Of a DNA stretch of 64,000 nucleotides, positions 43,062 through 52,651 are shown in pieces. Every line of letters begins with the position of its first letter. Position 1 is the first letter of the stretch. The DNA lies in contig NZ_JAIRAU010000044.1 of the NCBI RefSeq assembly GCF_020073745.1, forward strand, positions 124,001 to 188,000, written 5' to 3'. A program made the translations under genes and the position numbers. Under the pieces are notes generated by a model. That model was not told the DNA's origin. It saw only the letters and a program-made list of their open reading frames with translations, and did no database searches. The stretch is from Nannocystis pusilla (GTDB taxonomy: Bacteria; Myxococcota_A; Polyangia; Nannocystales; Nannocystaceae).

Positions 43062-43077
43062 CATGCATTTGTGCATG
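43062..43077. promoter_or_regulatory. Candidate LysR operator
   Basis: CATGCA-TTTG-TGCATG is a perfect 16-bp palindrome between the divergent LysR gene (start 43098) and the HAD gene (start 43003). It fits the AT-rich dyad of LysR sites, and its place suggests control of both genes. Confidence 0.5.
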
Positions 43078-43097
43078 GGGCCGGCTATGCTGGCGCG

Positions 43098-43991
43098 GTG
43101 CTCGACTGGGACGACCTGCGGATCTTCCTCGCGGTGGCCCGCACGGGCTCGTTCTCGGCGGCGGCGCGCGAGCTCGGCGTGGCCCAGCCGACCGTGGGGC
43201 GCCGGATCGCCGCGCTCGAGCGCTCGCTCGCGGCGCAGCTGTTCGTGCCGGCGGCGACGGGTCAGTCGCTGTCGGGCTCGGGGCGGCTGATGCTGGCGCG
43301 CGCCGAGCAGATGGAGGCGGCGGCGCTGGCCGCCGAGCGGGTGGCGGCGGGGCGCGACGCGGGGCTGCGCGGGCGGGTGGTGGTCACGGCGTCGGAGTGG
43401 CTGGTCGGCAGCGTGCTCGGGCCGCTGCTCGGGCCCCTCGTCGGCGAGCACCCCGGGCTCGAGCTCGAGCTGGCGGCCGACGTGCGCCACCTGAGCCTGG
43501 CGCGCCGCGAGGCCGACATCGCGGTCCGGCCGTCGCGCTTCGAGCAGGCCGAGGTGGTGCAGCGGCAGGTCGGGGTGGTCGCGTTCGGCCTGTACGCGTC
43601 CGACGGCTACCTCGCGCAGCACGGCATGCCGGACTTCGCGGCGCAGTGCGAGGGGCACACGCTGATCGCGATGAGCGAGTCGCTGACGAAGATCCCCGAC
43701 GTCGAGTGGTTGCCGCAGATCGCCGGGCGGGCGCGGGTGGTCGTGCGCACCAACGGGCGCGAGCCGATGGCGACGATGGCCGCGGCGGGGCTCGGGCTGA
43801 CGTGCCTGCCGCGCTTCCTCGGCGACCGCGCGCCGAACCTCCGCCTGCTGCCGACGCCCGTGCCGGGGCCGCGGCGGCAGCTGTGGCTCGGGGTGCACCG
43901 CGACGTGCGCTCGGTGCCGCGGGTGAAGGCGAGCGCGGCGTTCTTGCGGGAAGGGCTGGGGCGGCTGGCGTGGGCGCTGGGCCCGGCGTGA
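43098..43991 (+). CDS. LysR-family transcriptional regulator
   Basis: 297 residues from a GTG at 43098, the only start that gives the usual N-terminus (LDWDDLRIFLAVARTGSFSA). The helix-turn-helix follows with LGVAQPTVGRRIAALERSL. The effector domain is of the common LysR type (LRGRVVVTASEWLVGSVLGP, READIAVRPSRFEQ, AAAGLGLTCLPRFLGD). It is divergent from the exported HAD protein, its most likely target; the inducer may be related to that protein's substrate. Confidence 0.9.
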   Translation: MLDWDDLRIFLAVARTGSFSAAARELGVAQPTVGRRIAALERSLAAQLFVPAATGQSLSGSGRLMLARAEQMEAAALAAERVAAGRDAGLRGRVVVTASEWLVGSVLGPLLGPLVGEHPGLELELAADVRHLSLARREADIAVRPSRFEQAEVVQRQVGVVAFGLYASDGYLAQHGMPDFAAQCEGHTLIAMSESLTKIPDVEWLPQIAGRARVVVRTNGREPMATMAAAGLGLTCLPRFLGDRAPNLRLLPTPVPGPRRQLWLGVHRDVRSVPRVKASAAFLREGLGRLAWALGPA

Positions 43992-44126
43992 CGGCGGGCG
44001 TGGTGCGGCGAATCGCGGTGTGACGAAAGAAGACGCGGTCGGCGAATCGGCGGTGCACCGAATCGCATCCTGACGTGTAAAGGGAATGCAGGTTCGTGGG
44101 CGAGGAATGATCGCGGCCCTGGCAGG

Positions 44127-44723
44127 CTACCGGCGCACGAGGCGGGCCCACAGGCTCGGCTTCTTCCAGCGGCCCAGGGGCGCGTCCGGAGGGACATCGA
44201 GAGCGGCGCACAGCCGCCACAGCGGCGCGGTGGAGGACGGGTGCAGCAGGTCGAGCACCGCGCTGGGATCACCGGCGCGCCGGGCCGCCTCGAAGCGCGC
44301 CACGTCCTCGGCGGCGAGCTCGTCGTGGAGCATGTCGGGCCAGCCGTCGCTGTCGGGGGCGGTCGATGCGTCGTCGAAGAAGAAGGCCGGCTCCCACGGC
44401 TGGACGTCGCCCTCGACGCGGAGCCAGCCGCCCTCGTCTCGCGAGTAGACCAGCCGGCGGACGCAGGCGCCGCGCTCGAAGGCGTGCAGCTCGTACACGT
44501 CGGAGCAGGTCTGGGCCGCGAAGGCGAGGCCGCTGGTGGACAGCTCGCCGGAGAGCGCCTGTGCCGTCCGCTCGGCGGCCTCGGGCCCGCCTCGCGGCTC
44601 GAACTCGATGAGGACGCGCGCCGGGACGTCCGTGGCGAGCGGCTCCACGCCCTGCTTGCGCGCCAGGTCCCAGAAGTCCCGGCGTCCCTGCGTCTCGACG
44701 ATGGCGCCCACCCAGGTGCTCAT
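44127..44723 (-). CDS. Hypothetical protein
   Basis: 198 residues from the ATG at 44723. No signal peptide or membrane helix. The N-terminal two thirds look like a compact alpha/beta domain (PARVLIEFEPRG, TCSDVYELHAFERGACVRRL, YSRDEGGWLRVEGDVQPWE), and the C-terminus is helical and acidic, then basic (PLGRWKKPSLWARLVRR). I do not recognise the family. It lies 82 bases downstream of the NUDIX gene on the same strand and could be co-transcribed with it. Confidence 0.7.
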   Translation of the reverse strand: MSTWVGAIVETQGRRDFWDLARKQGVEPLATDVPARVLIEFEPRGGPEAAERTAQALSGELSTSGLAFAAQTCSDVYELHAFERGACVRRLVYSRDEGGWLRVEGDVQPWEPAFFFDDASTAPDSDGWPDMLHDELAAEDVARFEAARRAGDPSAVLDLLHPSSTAPLWRLCAALDVPPDAPLGRWKKPSLWARLVRR

Positions 44724-44805
44724 CGGGCCGGTATACCGCAAGCGGGACGGCGGCGGCGAGGCGGTCGACACCGTGCTCGCCTCCGGGTGAACTACACGCA
44801 GAGGC

Positions 44806-45363
44806 TCACGGCCAGGCGACGCGGCCCTGGCGCTCGAACCACCAGTACAGGCCGCAGAACACCATCGCGTTGAGGACCGGGCCGCCGAGCTGGGCCCGCA
44901 GCTCGGACGGGCTGCACAGCACGATCTCGATGTCCTCGCCCTCGTCGAAGTCGGTCTCGCCGGTGCGGACGCAGCCCTCGGCGAGGACGGTGTAGCAGCG
45001 GTTGTGCTGGAAGGCGGCGTTGGGGGCGACCTCGCCGAGGCGGGAGATCGCGGCGGCGGAGTAACCTGTCTCTTCGAGCAGCTCGCGCGCGGCCGCCTGC
45101 TCGGGCGTCTCGCCGGGATCGATCGCGCCGGCCGGCAGCTCGAGCTCGAAGCGCCGGGTGCCGTGACGCCACTGCCGCACCAGCACGAGCTGGCCCTCGG
45201 GGGTCAGCGCGACGAGGTTGACCCAGTCGGGCGCGTCGAGGGTGACGTAAGGCCGCCGGCTGCCGGTGCGCGGGTGCTCGGCCTCGACCTCGTGCAAGCG
45301 GAAGATCGGGGTGGTCGCCAGCTCGCGGCGCTCCCCGTAGCGAAAGGGTTTTAATGCTGTCAC
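44806..45363 (-). CDS. NUDIX hydrolase (ADP-ribose pyrophosphatase-like)
   Basis: 185 residues from a GTG at 45363 that has GGAGG six bases upstream. The NUDIX box GX5EX7REUXEEXGU is complete (GAIDPGETPEQAAARELLEETGY, written in two parts: GAIDPGETPEQ and AAARELLEETGY). The segments VNLVALTPEGQLVLVRQWRH and RFELELPAGA are typical of ADP-sugar pyrophosphatases. It would hydrolyse nucleoside-diphosphate-linked compounds such as ADP-ribose, but exact substrate cannot be told. Confidence 0.9.
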   Translation of the reverse strand: MTALKPFRYGERRELATTPIFRLHEVEAEHPRTGSRRPYVTLDAPDWVNLVALTPEGQLVLVRQWRHGTRRFELELPAGAIDPGETPEQAAARELLEETGYSAAAISRLGEVAPNAAFQHNRCYTVLAEGCVRTGETDFDEGEDIEIVLCSPSELRAQLGGPVLNAMVFCGLYWWFERQGRVAWP

Positions 45364-45515
45364 ACAGATCCTCCGCGCTGACGGTAGCACGGCGGCGGCG
45401 GGCGCCGGCGGCGGCGCGAGCCCGGGGAGGCGCGCGCCGCCACGAGGGCGCGGAAGTGATCGGTGGCGCGGATCGATCGCCGCCGACGCCGGTCGATGTC
45501 CGCGCGCGCTTCGGG

Positions 45516-48131
45516 TCAGGGCAGGTCGCCCTTCTCGAGCCCGAGGAACGTGGCGATCGGCTTCTTGCTGCCGTTCTTGCCGACCGCGGGGATCTCGAGG
45601 CCGTTCTTAAACAGGTCTTCGTCGGCGCGGCCGTCCTTCGGGTCGGTGTCGGCGACCTTGTGGAGGCCGTTGGGGACGAACAGCTGCGGGTGGTCGAAGG
45701 GCGCCCGCTCGTAGACGACGTCGGGGTCGGTCAGCGACTCGAGGAACAGCACGAGGTCGGCCTTCTGCTTGTCGGACAGGCCGAGCGGGGTGATGTCGGG
45801 GTCGCGCTCCTCGTTGCGGTGGAAGTCGCCGCCGCGGTTGTAGAACTCGACGACCTGCTCGAGGGTGGCCATGCCGCCGTTGTGCATATAGGGGGCGGTG
45901 AGCTGGATGTTGCGCAGGGTCGGGGTCTTGAAGGCGCCGCGGACGGCGGTCCGCAGGTGCTCGATGGAGCGGCGGTTGGCGCTGTTGTTCTTCGGCGCGC
46001 CGGTGGACACCGGGAGCTTGCCGCCGCATTTGGTCTTGTCTTTGAACCCGCCGGGGAACAGCGGGTCGTCGACGACGATGTTCCACGGGACCTCGAAGCG
46101 GCAGGGGTCGACCTCGAACGGGTCGCGCACGTCCTTGCCGAGCAGCTTCTGCACGTACTGCTCGGTGAACGACAGCGGGTTGCCGAACGGGTCCTCGCCG
46201 CCGACGCCGATGTCCTCGGCGGTGGGCCGCACGCCGATGTTGTAGAAGCCGTTGTCGTAGAGGGCGGGCTGGCGGATCTGCAGCAGCGACCTGTCGGCGT
46301 GGCCGACGAACTCGAGGTGGCCGTCGCCGTCCTGGACGACGACGAAGTCGAGGTAGGTGTCGAAGACCTTGAAGTCGTCGCGGACGGAGATCTTCAGCTT
46401 GTTCGGGCAGCCCTTGCCCTTGCGGCGCACGGCCTCGATCTTGGCGTCGCGCGAGATCGAGTCGTCGGCGCCGAAGGTCATGGTGAGCGGCTCGTACGTA
46501 CAGATGACGTCGCCGCCGGGCCTGCCGAGGACGATGTGGCCGTCGGCCTTGCCGGGCACGATCTGGCTGTTCTTCGCGGTGGGCGTGGCCTCGACGTCGA
46601 GGTCGAGGAAGCGCTCGTTCTGGCTCGGCTTCCACAGCGAGAGCGGGTGTACCTTGAAGGCGGGCCGGGTGCGGACGCCGTAGTGGAAGCGCTCCTCGGA
46701 CATCAGCATGCGCTCGACGAGCCCGCCCTCCTCGTCCTCGGGGATGAGGTGCAGGGTCGACGCGCTGGTGAACATGGCGGTCTTGTGGCAATTGACGCAC
46801 TTGCCGTCCTTCATGAACACGTCGAGGCCGGCGCGCTCGCGGGGGCCGAGGGCGTGCTTGTCGCGGCCGTCGCGCCAGCGGTCGAACGGGCTGTCGTCGG
46901 ACACGAGGGTGCGCTCGTAGGCCTGGATGGCGAGGCCCCAGAACAGGCTGAAGTTGGCCTCCATCAGGCTGAAGCGCTGACCCTCGGGGACGGCCTTGGG
47001 GTTGGCGAGCAGCTTGCCGTCGGCGTCGAACCATTGATCGGAGTCCCACAGCTTGTCCGCGAACGCCTGCTCGATCAGCTTGGCGTAGGTGGTGTTCAGG
47101 CCCCTGGTGGGCCTGGCCAGGTGTCCGAGCACGGAGTCCTGCGGGTGGACCTTCTGGTACGCGAGCGGGATGGTCGGGGCGCGCAGGAGCTTGCGGCCGA
47201 CGTCGGGCAGGGTGCGGCCGGCGCACGAGGCCTCGAACTCGTTCAAAGGCGGGCCTACGGCCTGCGAGGCGAGCGCGGCGTTGACGAGCTCGAGCTTGCG
47301 CTGGACCGGCTTGCCGGCCTTCATCTCGAGGACGAAGGCGTCCTTGTTGCGGCGGCCGAACGGGTCACGGCCGTTGAAGATGCGATTGGCGCGGCCGTCC
47401 CAGAAGTTGCGGAAGTTGAAGGCGGCGTTGATGACGGTCGGCGTATTGCGCAGCTCGACCCGGCGGACGTTGATATCCTTGACCTGAAACGGCGGGTCGT
47501 CGACGACCTCGCAGATGTCGGCGAGCTGGCCCGGCTTGACGGCCTCGAAGCCGGTGCGGAGAACGCCCTGAGAGGATGTGACGTCGTCGGTGTCGAAGAT
47601 GACCTTCGACTTGCGGTCGTCGGGGTCCTTCTTGACGTGAAACGGATAATCGTGGGCGACGAGCTGGAGGTTGACCCCCTGCCCGCCGGTCCGCGTGGGG
47701 TCGAATTTGCCGTTCCCGCCGAGCAGGCCCGGGCTCAGCTGATTGCGCGAGCGGTTGTCCGCGCCGGCGGCGAAGTGGCAGCTCGCACACGCCTGGCCGT
47801 CGCTGCCGGACTGCATGTCCCAGAACAGCGCCTTGCCGAGCGCCACGGCGGCGTCGAGATCCTCGATCAGGTCGGCCTCGACCCGCTTGCCGGTGATCCG
47901 GTCGAAGATCGGCGGCAGCTCCTTCGTCGCCAGCGATTCGGGGACGTCGGCCGGCTTTCCGTGCGGTCCGTGCGGTCCGTGCGGCCCATGCGGGGGCTTG
48001 CCGGGCCCGGGCCCGGGCGGCGGGTCCTCGTCCCAAACCCAGTCGAAGTCGCATGCGGCCGACGATATTGATCCGATACTTATACCTGTGATTGTGAGCG
48101 TGTAGATCCACGCACTCGAGCGAATACGCAT
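45516..48131 (-). CDS. Di-haem cytochrome c peroxidase/MauG-like lipoprotein
   Basis: 871 residues, far longer than the usual 300-400. A signal peptide ends in SSAAC (lipobox), then a linker with a HGPHGPHGPHG run that could bind metal. Haem-binding CASCH is at 115-119 and CVNCH at 445-449; the MauG/CCP segment PYMHNGGMATLEQVVEFYNR is near the C-terminus. WDGRANRIFNGRDPFG is another family feature. About 250 extra residues sit between and after the haem motifs. These enzymes reduce peroxide or oxidise protein side chains using c-type haem in the periplasm; the size suggests a specialised substrate. No cytochrome maturation gene is nearby. Confidence 0.85.
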   Translation of the reverse strand: MRIRSSAWIYTLTITGISIGSISSAACDFDWVWDEDPPPGPGPGKPPHGPHGPHGPHGKPADVPESLATKELPPIFDRITGKRVEADLIEDLDAAVALGKALFWDMQSGSDGQACASCHFAAGADNRSRNQLSPGLLGGNGKFDPTRTGGQGVNLQLVAHDYPFHVKKDPDDRKSKVIFDTDDVTSSQGVLRTGFEAVKPGQLADICEVVDDPPFQVKDINVRRVELRNTPTVINAAFNFRNFWDGRANRIFNGRDPFGRRNKDAFVLEMKAGKPVQRKLELVNAALASQAVGPPLNEFEASCAGRTLPDVGRKLLRAPTIPLAYQKVHPQDSVLGHLARPTRGLNTTYAKLIEQAFADKLWDSDQWFDADGKLLANPKAVPEGQRFSLMEANFSLFWGLAIQAYERTLVSDDSPFDRWRDGRDKHALGPRERAGLDVFMKDGKCVNCHKTAMFTSASTLHLIPEDEEGGLVERMLMSEERFHYGVRTRPAFKVHPLSLWKPSQNERFLDLDVEATPTAKNSQIVPGKADGHIVLGRPGGDVICTYEPLTMTFGADDSISRDAKIEAVRRKGKGCPNKLKISVRDDFKVFDTYLDFVVVQDGDGHLEFVGHADRSLLQIRQPALYDNGFYNIGVRPTAEDIGVGGEDPFGNPLSFTEQYVQKLLGKDVRDPFEVDPCRFEVPWNIVVDDPLFPGGFKDKTKCGGKLPVSTGAPKNNSANRRSIEHLRTAVRGAFKTPTLRNIQLTAPYMHNGGMATLEQVVEFYNRGGDFHRNEERDPDITPLGLSDKQKADLVLFLESLTDPDVVYERAPFDHPQLFVPNGLHKVADTDPKDGRADEDLFKNGLEIPAVGKNGSKKPIATFLGLEKGDLP

Positions 48132-48393
48132 GCCCGGTTCATTCGTCGCGGCGCAGCCTCGAGTTTGTGATCCGCTCGATGTCGTCGCGGCCCCTCATGG
48201 GGCAGGGGCGCGAACGATGTACCGGGGGGCTCTCTCGCCGGCCAGGGCATTCAACCGGCGAACTGCGGGGCCGACGCCGGCTTCGTGACAGCAACCACAG
48301 CGAATGCTGCGAATCACGGGTCACCCGATGTGGTATCGGGCGAGCCCCGGGCTTCGCTGCGGCGCGGGCCGTCGACGAGGCGGAGACGCGGGC

Positions 48394-48915
48394 TCACGCC
48401 GCGCCGGGGTCGCGGCGGAGGCGGGCGCACAGGTGGCGGACCGAGTCGAGGCTCATGTACGCGTAGCCCAGGAGCCACGGCAGATTGGGCGCGTAGAACA
48501 GGAAGAACGTGTAGGGCGACTGGTAGCGCATGTCCGGGTAGCCGGTGACGTGCGCGGCCCAGAAGTACAGCACCACCGAATAGGTGAGGTACGAGCCGAC
48601 CAGCAGCTGCAGGACGTGGCGGTAGTAGACGCGCTGGACGATGGCCCAGATCAGCCAGACGTTGACGATCTGGGTGACGAACACGTTGATCTGCTCGAGG
48701 CCGATCGCCATCGGCGTGATCCGGTCGAAGTAGGCCCGGTCGGCGTCGCCGTAGATCTGGAACAGGCGGGCGAACAGATGGTGGTCGGCGCGGGCGACCA
48801 GAGAGTCGTTATAGACGATCCAGTACAGCTCGAGCGTGAAGGCGATGATGAGGAAGAAGGTGAGCAGGCCGATGATGACGCGCTCGCTGGCGGAGAGGCC
48901 GGAGGTCCTGGACAT
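48394..48915 (-). CDS. Four-helix membrane protein, possibly EXPERA-like
   Basis: 173 residues with four hydrophobic segments (VIIGLLTFFLIIAFTLELYW, QIVNVWLIWAIVQRVYY, LQLLVGSYLTYSVVLYFWAA, PYTFFLFYAPNLPWLLGYAY). Arrangement, the early ELYW and the APNLPWLLGYAYM ending resemble EXPERA proteins (emopamil-binding protein and TMEM97 type), which bind sterols or catalyse sterol isomerisation; this assignment is tentative. The gene stands alone. Confidence 0.65.
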   Translation of the reverse strand: MSRTSGLSASERVIIGLLTFFLIIAFTLELYWIVYNDSLVARADHHLFARLFQIYGDADRAYFDRITPMAIGLEQINVFVTQIVNVWLIWAIVQRVYYRHVLQLLVGSYLTYSVVLYFWAAHVTGYPDMRYQSPYTFFLFYAPNLPWLLGYAYMSLDSVRHLCARLRRDPGAA

Positions 48916-49158
48916 GGCGCGCGAGTCTAAAGGCCCGACCGGCGCCGCGTTGCCGGGCGGATCACACTGCGTTCGCGGTGCAGCGGATTGACGCGCGTCG
49001 CGGTTTGTCGCAGGCTCGCGACCACGGCGCCATGATCGAGGTCGGCACCCTGTTCGCGAGGTCGTGGCGGCGGAGCCAAGGCTGTCGCCGCTGCGGCTTC
49101 GTCGGTCGCGCCGATCGCGGAGGCTCGCTGTCGCAGCAGGAGCTGGCCTCGCTGAGGG

Positions 49159-49515
49159 TCAGCGCGGGCGCGGCACGTAGGTGACGTCGGCGATCGCGTC
49201 GGACAGCGCCTGGTAGCGCTCGGCGAACCGCGCCTCGACGTGGAGGGTGCCGCGGCCGGTGGCGGCGTTGTAGAAGCTGCTCTCGACGCGGGCCTCCTCG
49301 GCCTCGCCGGGGAGGCGGACGAAGCCCTCGATGAGGAATTGCCCGGCGTGCTCGGCCTCGCGCTTCAGGCCCGTGACGCGCACCTGCAGCGCGGTGCCCG
49401 GCTTGTCGCCGTAGAGCTCGACGGTGCCGCCGGCGGGCAGCGCCAGCAGCTGCTCGGCGGTCGGGTTGGCCGGGTTGGCCGGGTTGTTGACGATGTCGAT
49501 CGACTGCGTGGCCAT
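49159..49515 (-). CDS. Small hypothetical protein
   Basis: 118 residues, no signal peptide. The N-terminus carries short NPAN repeats (VNNPANPANPTAEQ), followed by a beta-rich domain (GGTVELYGDKPG, ALQVRVTGLKRE, GQFLIEGFVRLPGE, RGTLHVEARFAERY). No family recognised. It is divergent from the UPF0126 gene, with 92 bases between. Confidence 0.6.
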   Translation of the reverse strand: MATQSIDIVNNPANPANPTAEQLLALPAGGTVELYGDKPGTALQVRVTGLKREAEHAGQFLIEGFVRLPGEAEEARVESSFYNAATGRGTLHVEARFAERYQALSDAIADVTYVPRPR

Positions 49516-49607
49516 GGGCCGGATGGTACCAGCGCGCCGCGGCGGTCGGCGACGGCGCCGGCGAGCCGGCAGATCCGCGCGCGCGTCCCGGGGGCTATGC
49601 TCGACAC

Positions 49608-50282
49608 GTGGTCGCCGTCCGCCCCGACGAGTTCCTGCTGCCGCTCCACTTCGACCTCGGCGCGACCCTGCTGTTCGGGCTCAGCGGCGCGCTGCTGGCG
49701 GCTCGTCGCGGCTACGATCCGGTGGGCCTGTTCGTGGTCGCGCTGGCCACCGGCGTCGGCGGCGGGCTCCTGCGCGACGGCCTGTTCCTGCAGCAGGGCC
49801 CGCCGGTGTGCGTGCAGGACGGGCGCTACTTGCTGGTGGTCCTGATCGCCAGCGTGTGCGGCTACTTCTTCGCGGCGGGGCTCGACAAGATCCGCGGGCT
49901 GTTGTTCGTCGTCGACGCGCTCGGGCTCGGCATTTACGCGGTGGTCGGGGCGCAGAAGTCGCTGGCGCTCGGGCTCGGCGTCGGCGCGGCCAGCTTCATC
50001 GGGGTGATCAACGCGGTCGGCGGCGGCCTGCTGCGCGACGTGCTGGTGCGCGAGGAGCCGTTCCTGTTCAAGCCCGGCGAGTACTACGCGCTGGTCGCCG
50101 GCGCCGGCGCGACGCTGTTCTGCCTGTTGGCGGTGGCGCTGGCGTGGCCGCCGTCGCGGGCCGCGGTGGTGGCGATCGCGGTGACGTTCGCGCTGCGGGT
50201 GGTGTCGCATCGCCTCGGCTGGACGACGCCGCCGGCGCGCACGGGGCCGCACCCGCGGGTCGAGGTCGAGCCGCGCGAGTGA
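49608..50282 (+). CDS. UPF0126/TRIC-type membrane channel protein
   Basis: 224 residues from a GTG at 49608. It has seven hydrophobic segments in two repeats of three, each with the glycine-rich element of the family: GVGGGLLRDGLF in the first and AVGGGLLRDVLV in the second. This GGGLLRD pair defines the UPF0126 (YicG-like) group, bacterial relatives of TRIC potassium or cation channels, also discussed as glycine transporters. Location is the inner membrane. The C-terminal tail is short and basic. Confidence 0.88.
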   Translation: MVAVRPDEFLLPLHFDLGATLLFGLSGALLAARRGYDPVGLFVVALATGVGGGLLRDGLFLQQGPPVCVQDGRYLLVVLIASVCGYFFAAGLDKIRGLLFVVDALGLGIYAVVGAQKSLALGLGVGAASFIGVINAVGGGLLRDVLVREEPFLFKPGEYYALVAGAGATLFCLLAVALAWPPSRAAVVAIAVTFALRVVSHRLGWTTPPARTGPHPRVEVEPRE

Positions 50283-50469
50283 TCAGCTGGTGGCGACCTC
50301 GCTGCTGCCGACCCACCACGTCGGTAGGTCGCCGAGGGCGTCGGCCCCACACCCGATCGGTCCCCATGCCTCGTCCCCTCGCCGGCCATGATGCAGGCGA
50401 GGGGGACGGGCGCGTCAAGCCACGACTTTCGCGCGGCCGCTCGCGGCCCACGAGCGCCCGCGCCCGGGC

Positions 50470-51672
50470 TCATTGCGGGACCGGCGGCGGCGGCTCGAAG
50501 CCCTGAACGATGTAGATCCGGTCCTGGCCGGCGCCCCAGGTCAGGAACATGAAGTCGCCGGTGAGCGGCTCGAAGTAGGCGCCCCACGGGCTCGGGAAGT
50601 CGAGGTAAAAGTCCTTGCGCGAGGCCGGCAGCGGATCGCCCTGGTCGTCGACCTGGTACACGCCGACGGTCCCGGCCGACCACTCGGAGACGATCAGGTG
50701 GTCGACCTCGAACCCGGGCGAGCCGTCGGGCACGTAGGCGAAGCCGCCGGGGCCGAACAGCAGCGCGGCGGTCTGCTGGGCGTTGGCGAGATCGAAGGTG
50801 TTGCCATTGGCGGTGCGGTCGAGGTGATACCATTTGCCGCCGGGCCAGGTGATCGTGCGCATGCCCCCGGCGTCGGCGAAGCCGGGCGGGACGAACCCGA
50901 GGCCGCTGACCGAGTTCTCGACGCCGAGCGCGGCCATGTCGGTGGTGACGCCGGGGGCCATCTGGCCGGGCAGCAATTGGCTGATCTGGTTGACGGGCCA
51001 GGCGGTGTAGAACAAAAGGCCCGACTCGACCAGCGCGAGGTTGGCGTCGACGTAGGGGGTCTCGGCGACGACCTGGGCGACGCCCTTGAAGTTGACGATG
51101 TGGTCGCAATTGCCGCGCACGACCTCGATCGCCCACACCTTGCCGGTGGCGGTCTCGGAGTCGCCGGCGACCAGGAGGACGTTCGGGTCGGTGTTGGAGA
51201 TGACGCAGCCGCCGAGCCGCGAGTCGGTGGGGATCCCCGGGACCTGCCCGAGCTCGTAGGTCTTGTAGAACTCGGCGAACTCGGGCGCGAGCACGACGTC
51301 GGGCCCGGCGGGGATCGGCGGCTCGTCGCTGCAATCGACCGGGCCGCCGGTGGTGGTGGTCGTCGTCCCCGGATTCGTGGTGGTCGAGGTCGCGGTCGAT
51401 TCGTCGGTGGTGCTGGTGCCGGTGGTGCCGGTGGTGCCGGTGGTGGAGGTCGGCTCGGTGGCGGTCACGGCCATCGTCGTGGCGACGCCGGTGGTCGGGG
51501 TGACGTCGGTGCTCGCATCGGCGGTATCCAGGGTCGCGCTCACGCCGCCGGGATCGCCGGTCGGTCCGCCGGTCGGGCCGGTGGTGGCGGTGGTCATCAT
51601 CCCGGTATTGTCGGGACACGCCGCGCCGGCGAGACCCGACAGCGTCACTGCGATCGCCGTGTGCCTGTGCAT
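50470..51672 (-). CDS. Linker-type surface lipoprotein with propeller-like domain
   Basis: 400 residues from the ATG at 51672. A signal peptide ends in LAGAAC; about 90 Thr/Ser/Gly residues form a linker. The folded part (about 290 residues) has repeated strands (VWAIEVVRGNCDHIVNFKG, NLALVESGLLFYTAWPVN, DHLIVSEWSAGTVGVYQVD, GDFMFLTWGAGQDRIYIVQG) like an NHL or SMP-30 type propeller. No catalytic site seen. Upstream in-frame sequence to 51822 is not part of the gene. Probably surface-exposed. Confidence 0.72.
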   Translation of the reverse strand: MHRHTAIAVTLSGLAGAACPDNTGMMTTATTGPTGGPTGDPGGVSATLDTADASTDVTPTTGVATTMAVTATEPTSTTGTTGTTGTSTTDESTATSTTTNPGTTTTTTGGPVDCSDEPPIPAGPDVVLAPEFAEFYKTYELGQVPGIPTDSRLGGCVISNTDPNVLLVAGDSETATGKVWAIEVVRGNCDHIVNFKGVAQVVAETPYVDANLALVESGLLFYTAWPVNQISQLLPGQMAPGVTTDMAALGVENSVSGLGFVPPGFADAGGMRTITWPGGKWYHLDRTANGNTFDLANAQQTAALLFGPGGFAYVPDGSPGFEVDHLIVSEWSAGTVGVYQVDDQGDPLPASRKDFYLDFPSPWGAYFEPLTGDFMFLTWGAGQDRIYIVQGFEPPPPVPQ

Positions 51673-52651
51673 CGCCCGCGAGTCTAAACGAAGCTCCGCG
51701 CAGGGCCGCCCGATTCGCTCGTGGATGGGCGATGGCAGGCGGTTGGCGAGAGATTGCGGTCTTGAACCCCCAATGCCTCCGCAGGCGGCGACCGCGGCGT
51801 TCGCGGTCGCCTCCAGGTTCAATTCATGGGCGCGCCGAGGGCGGCCGGTACGGCTTCCCGGTCACCGTGTCGTGCTCGCGGCCGCGAGGGCATCGTCACC
51901 GCGTCCATGACGAATAGCGAAGCGCGTCGCGTCGGCCCACATGGGCGATCGACGCTGACGAGCCACCCCCCCGTGTCGGCTGCTCCGGGGCCGACAAGCC
52001 GCGTGAGCTTGGTGTTCGAATGCCGCGCCGGAATGTTCGCGTGCTCGAATCGAGTGACTCCGAGCCGCTGGCCGAGACCAGAGCGGGGTCATCGTCGCCC
52101 CGAAGGAGGCTCGCGTCGTATTGGCATGAGCGCGTCGTCTCGCCGGCGTGGGATCGACTGCCGCGGCCCGTGGCGAGGACGACACGACGGGCGAAGGCGT
52201 CGCCTCCAGCGGGCACGACCGGCGCGTGAGGAGCCCGGGCTCCGCGAGACGCGCGAGCGCGACGTGCTCGCGCTGTCGTCGCTCGGCGCGTCGCCGGAGG
52301 TGCTCTCGCACCCCAGCTTGCCAGATCTGCGGCGAGGTACCGGACGAGGTCTCGACGCGTGCGAGCGAGCCTCGTGCGGCGCCGTCACGCGGTCGCGCCC
52401 GGTCGGTCGTCCGCGCGTCGCTGCGATCGCCGCGCGGCGCGGAGAACCACGGCGCGGCGCGGTGTCTCGGGGACCCGTGCAAAAGGCGCGATCCAGCGCG
52501 CCGGGCCGCTACGGGGCGATCGGTGCGGCTGTGCAGATTCACCGCCGCGACGCCGGTATCCGCTCGGCGCCGAGGTGCACACAAGCTGCGTCGCTGCGGG
52601 GCGCCGAAATTTTCGTTGACGTGGCCGCGGGCCGTGCCTTTTCATGGCGGG
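51673..52651. other. 979-base region without a supported gene
   Basis: Long open frames on both strands (for example 51862-52584 minus and 51826-52746 plus) are rich in Arg, Ala and Ser and lack family matches and ribosome sites; they look like chance frames in GC-rich DNA. I see no hairpin element, tRNA or clear promoter. Confidence 0.5.

Noticed and set aside
45068..45083. CTGTCT-CTTC-GAGCAG as another hairpin element
   Set aside because: It falls in the codons of the conserved NUDIX box, which explains the sequence.
45354..48071. 905-residue open frame on the plus strand
   Set aside because: It is opposite the di-haem peroxidase-like gene, rich in Val/Ala/Asp/Glu/Arg without domains; a shadow frame of GC-rich DNA.
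51862..52584. 240-residue minus-strand frame
   Set aside because: Arg/Ala/Ser-rich, no domain, no ribosome site; chance frame.
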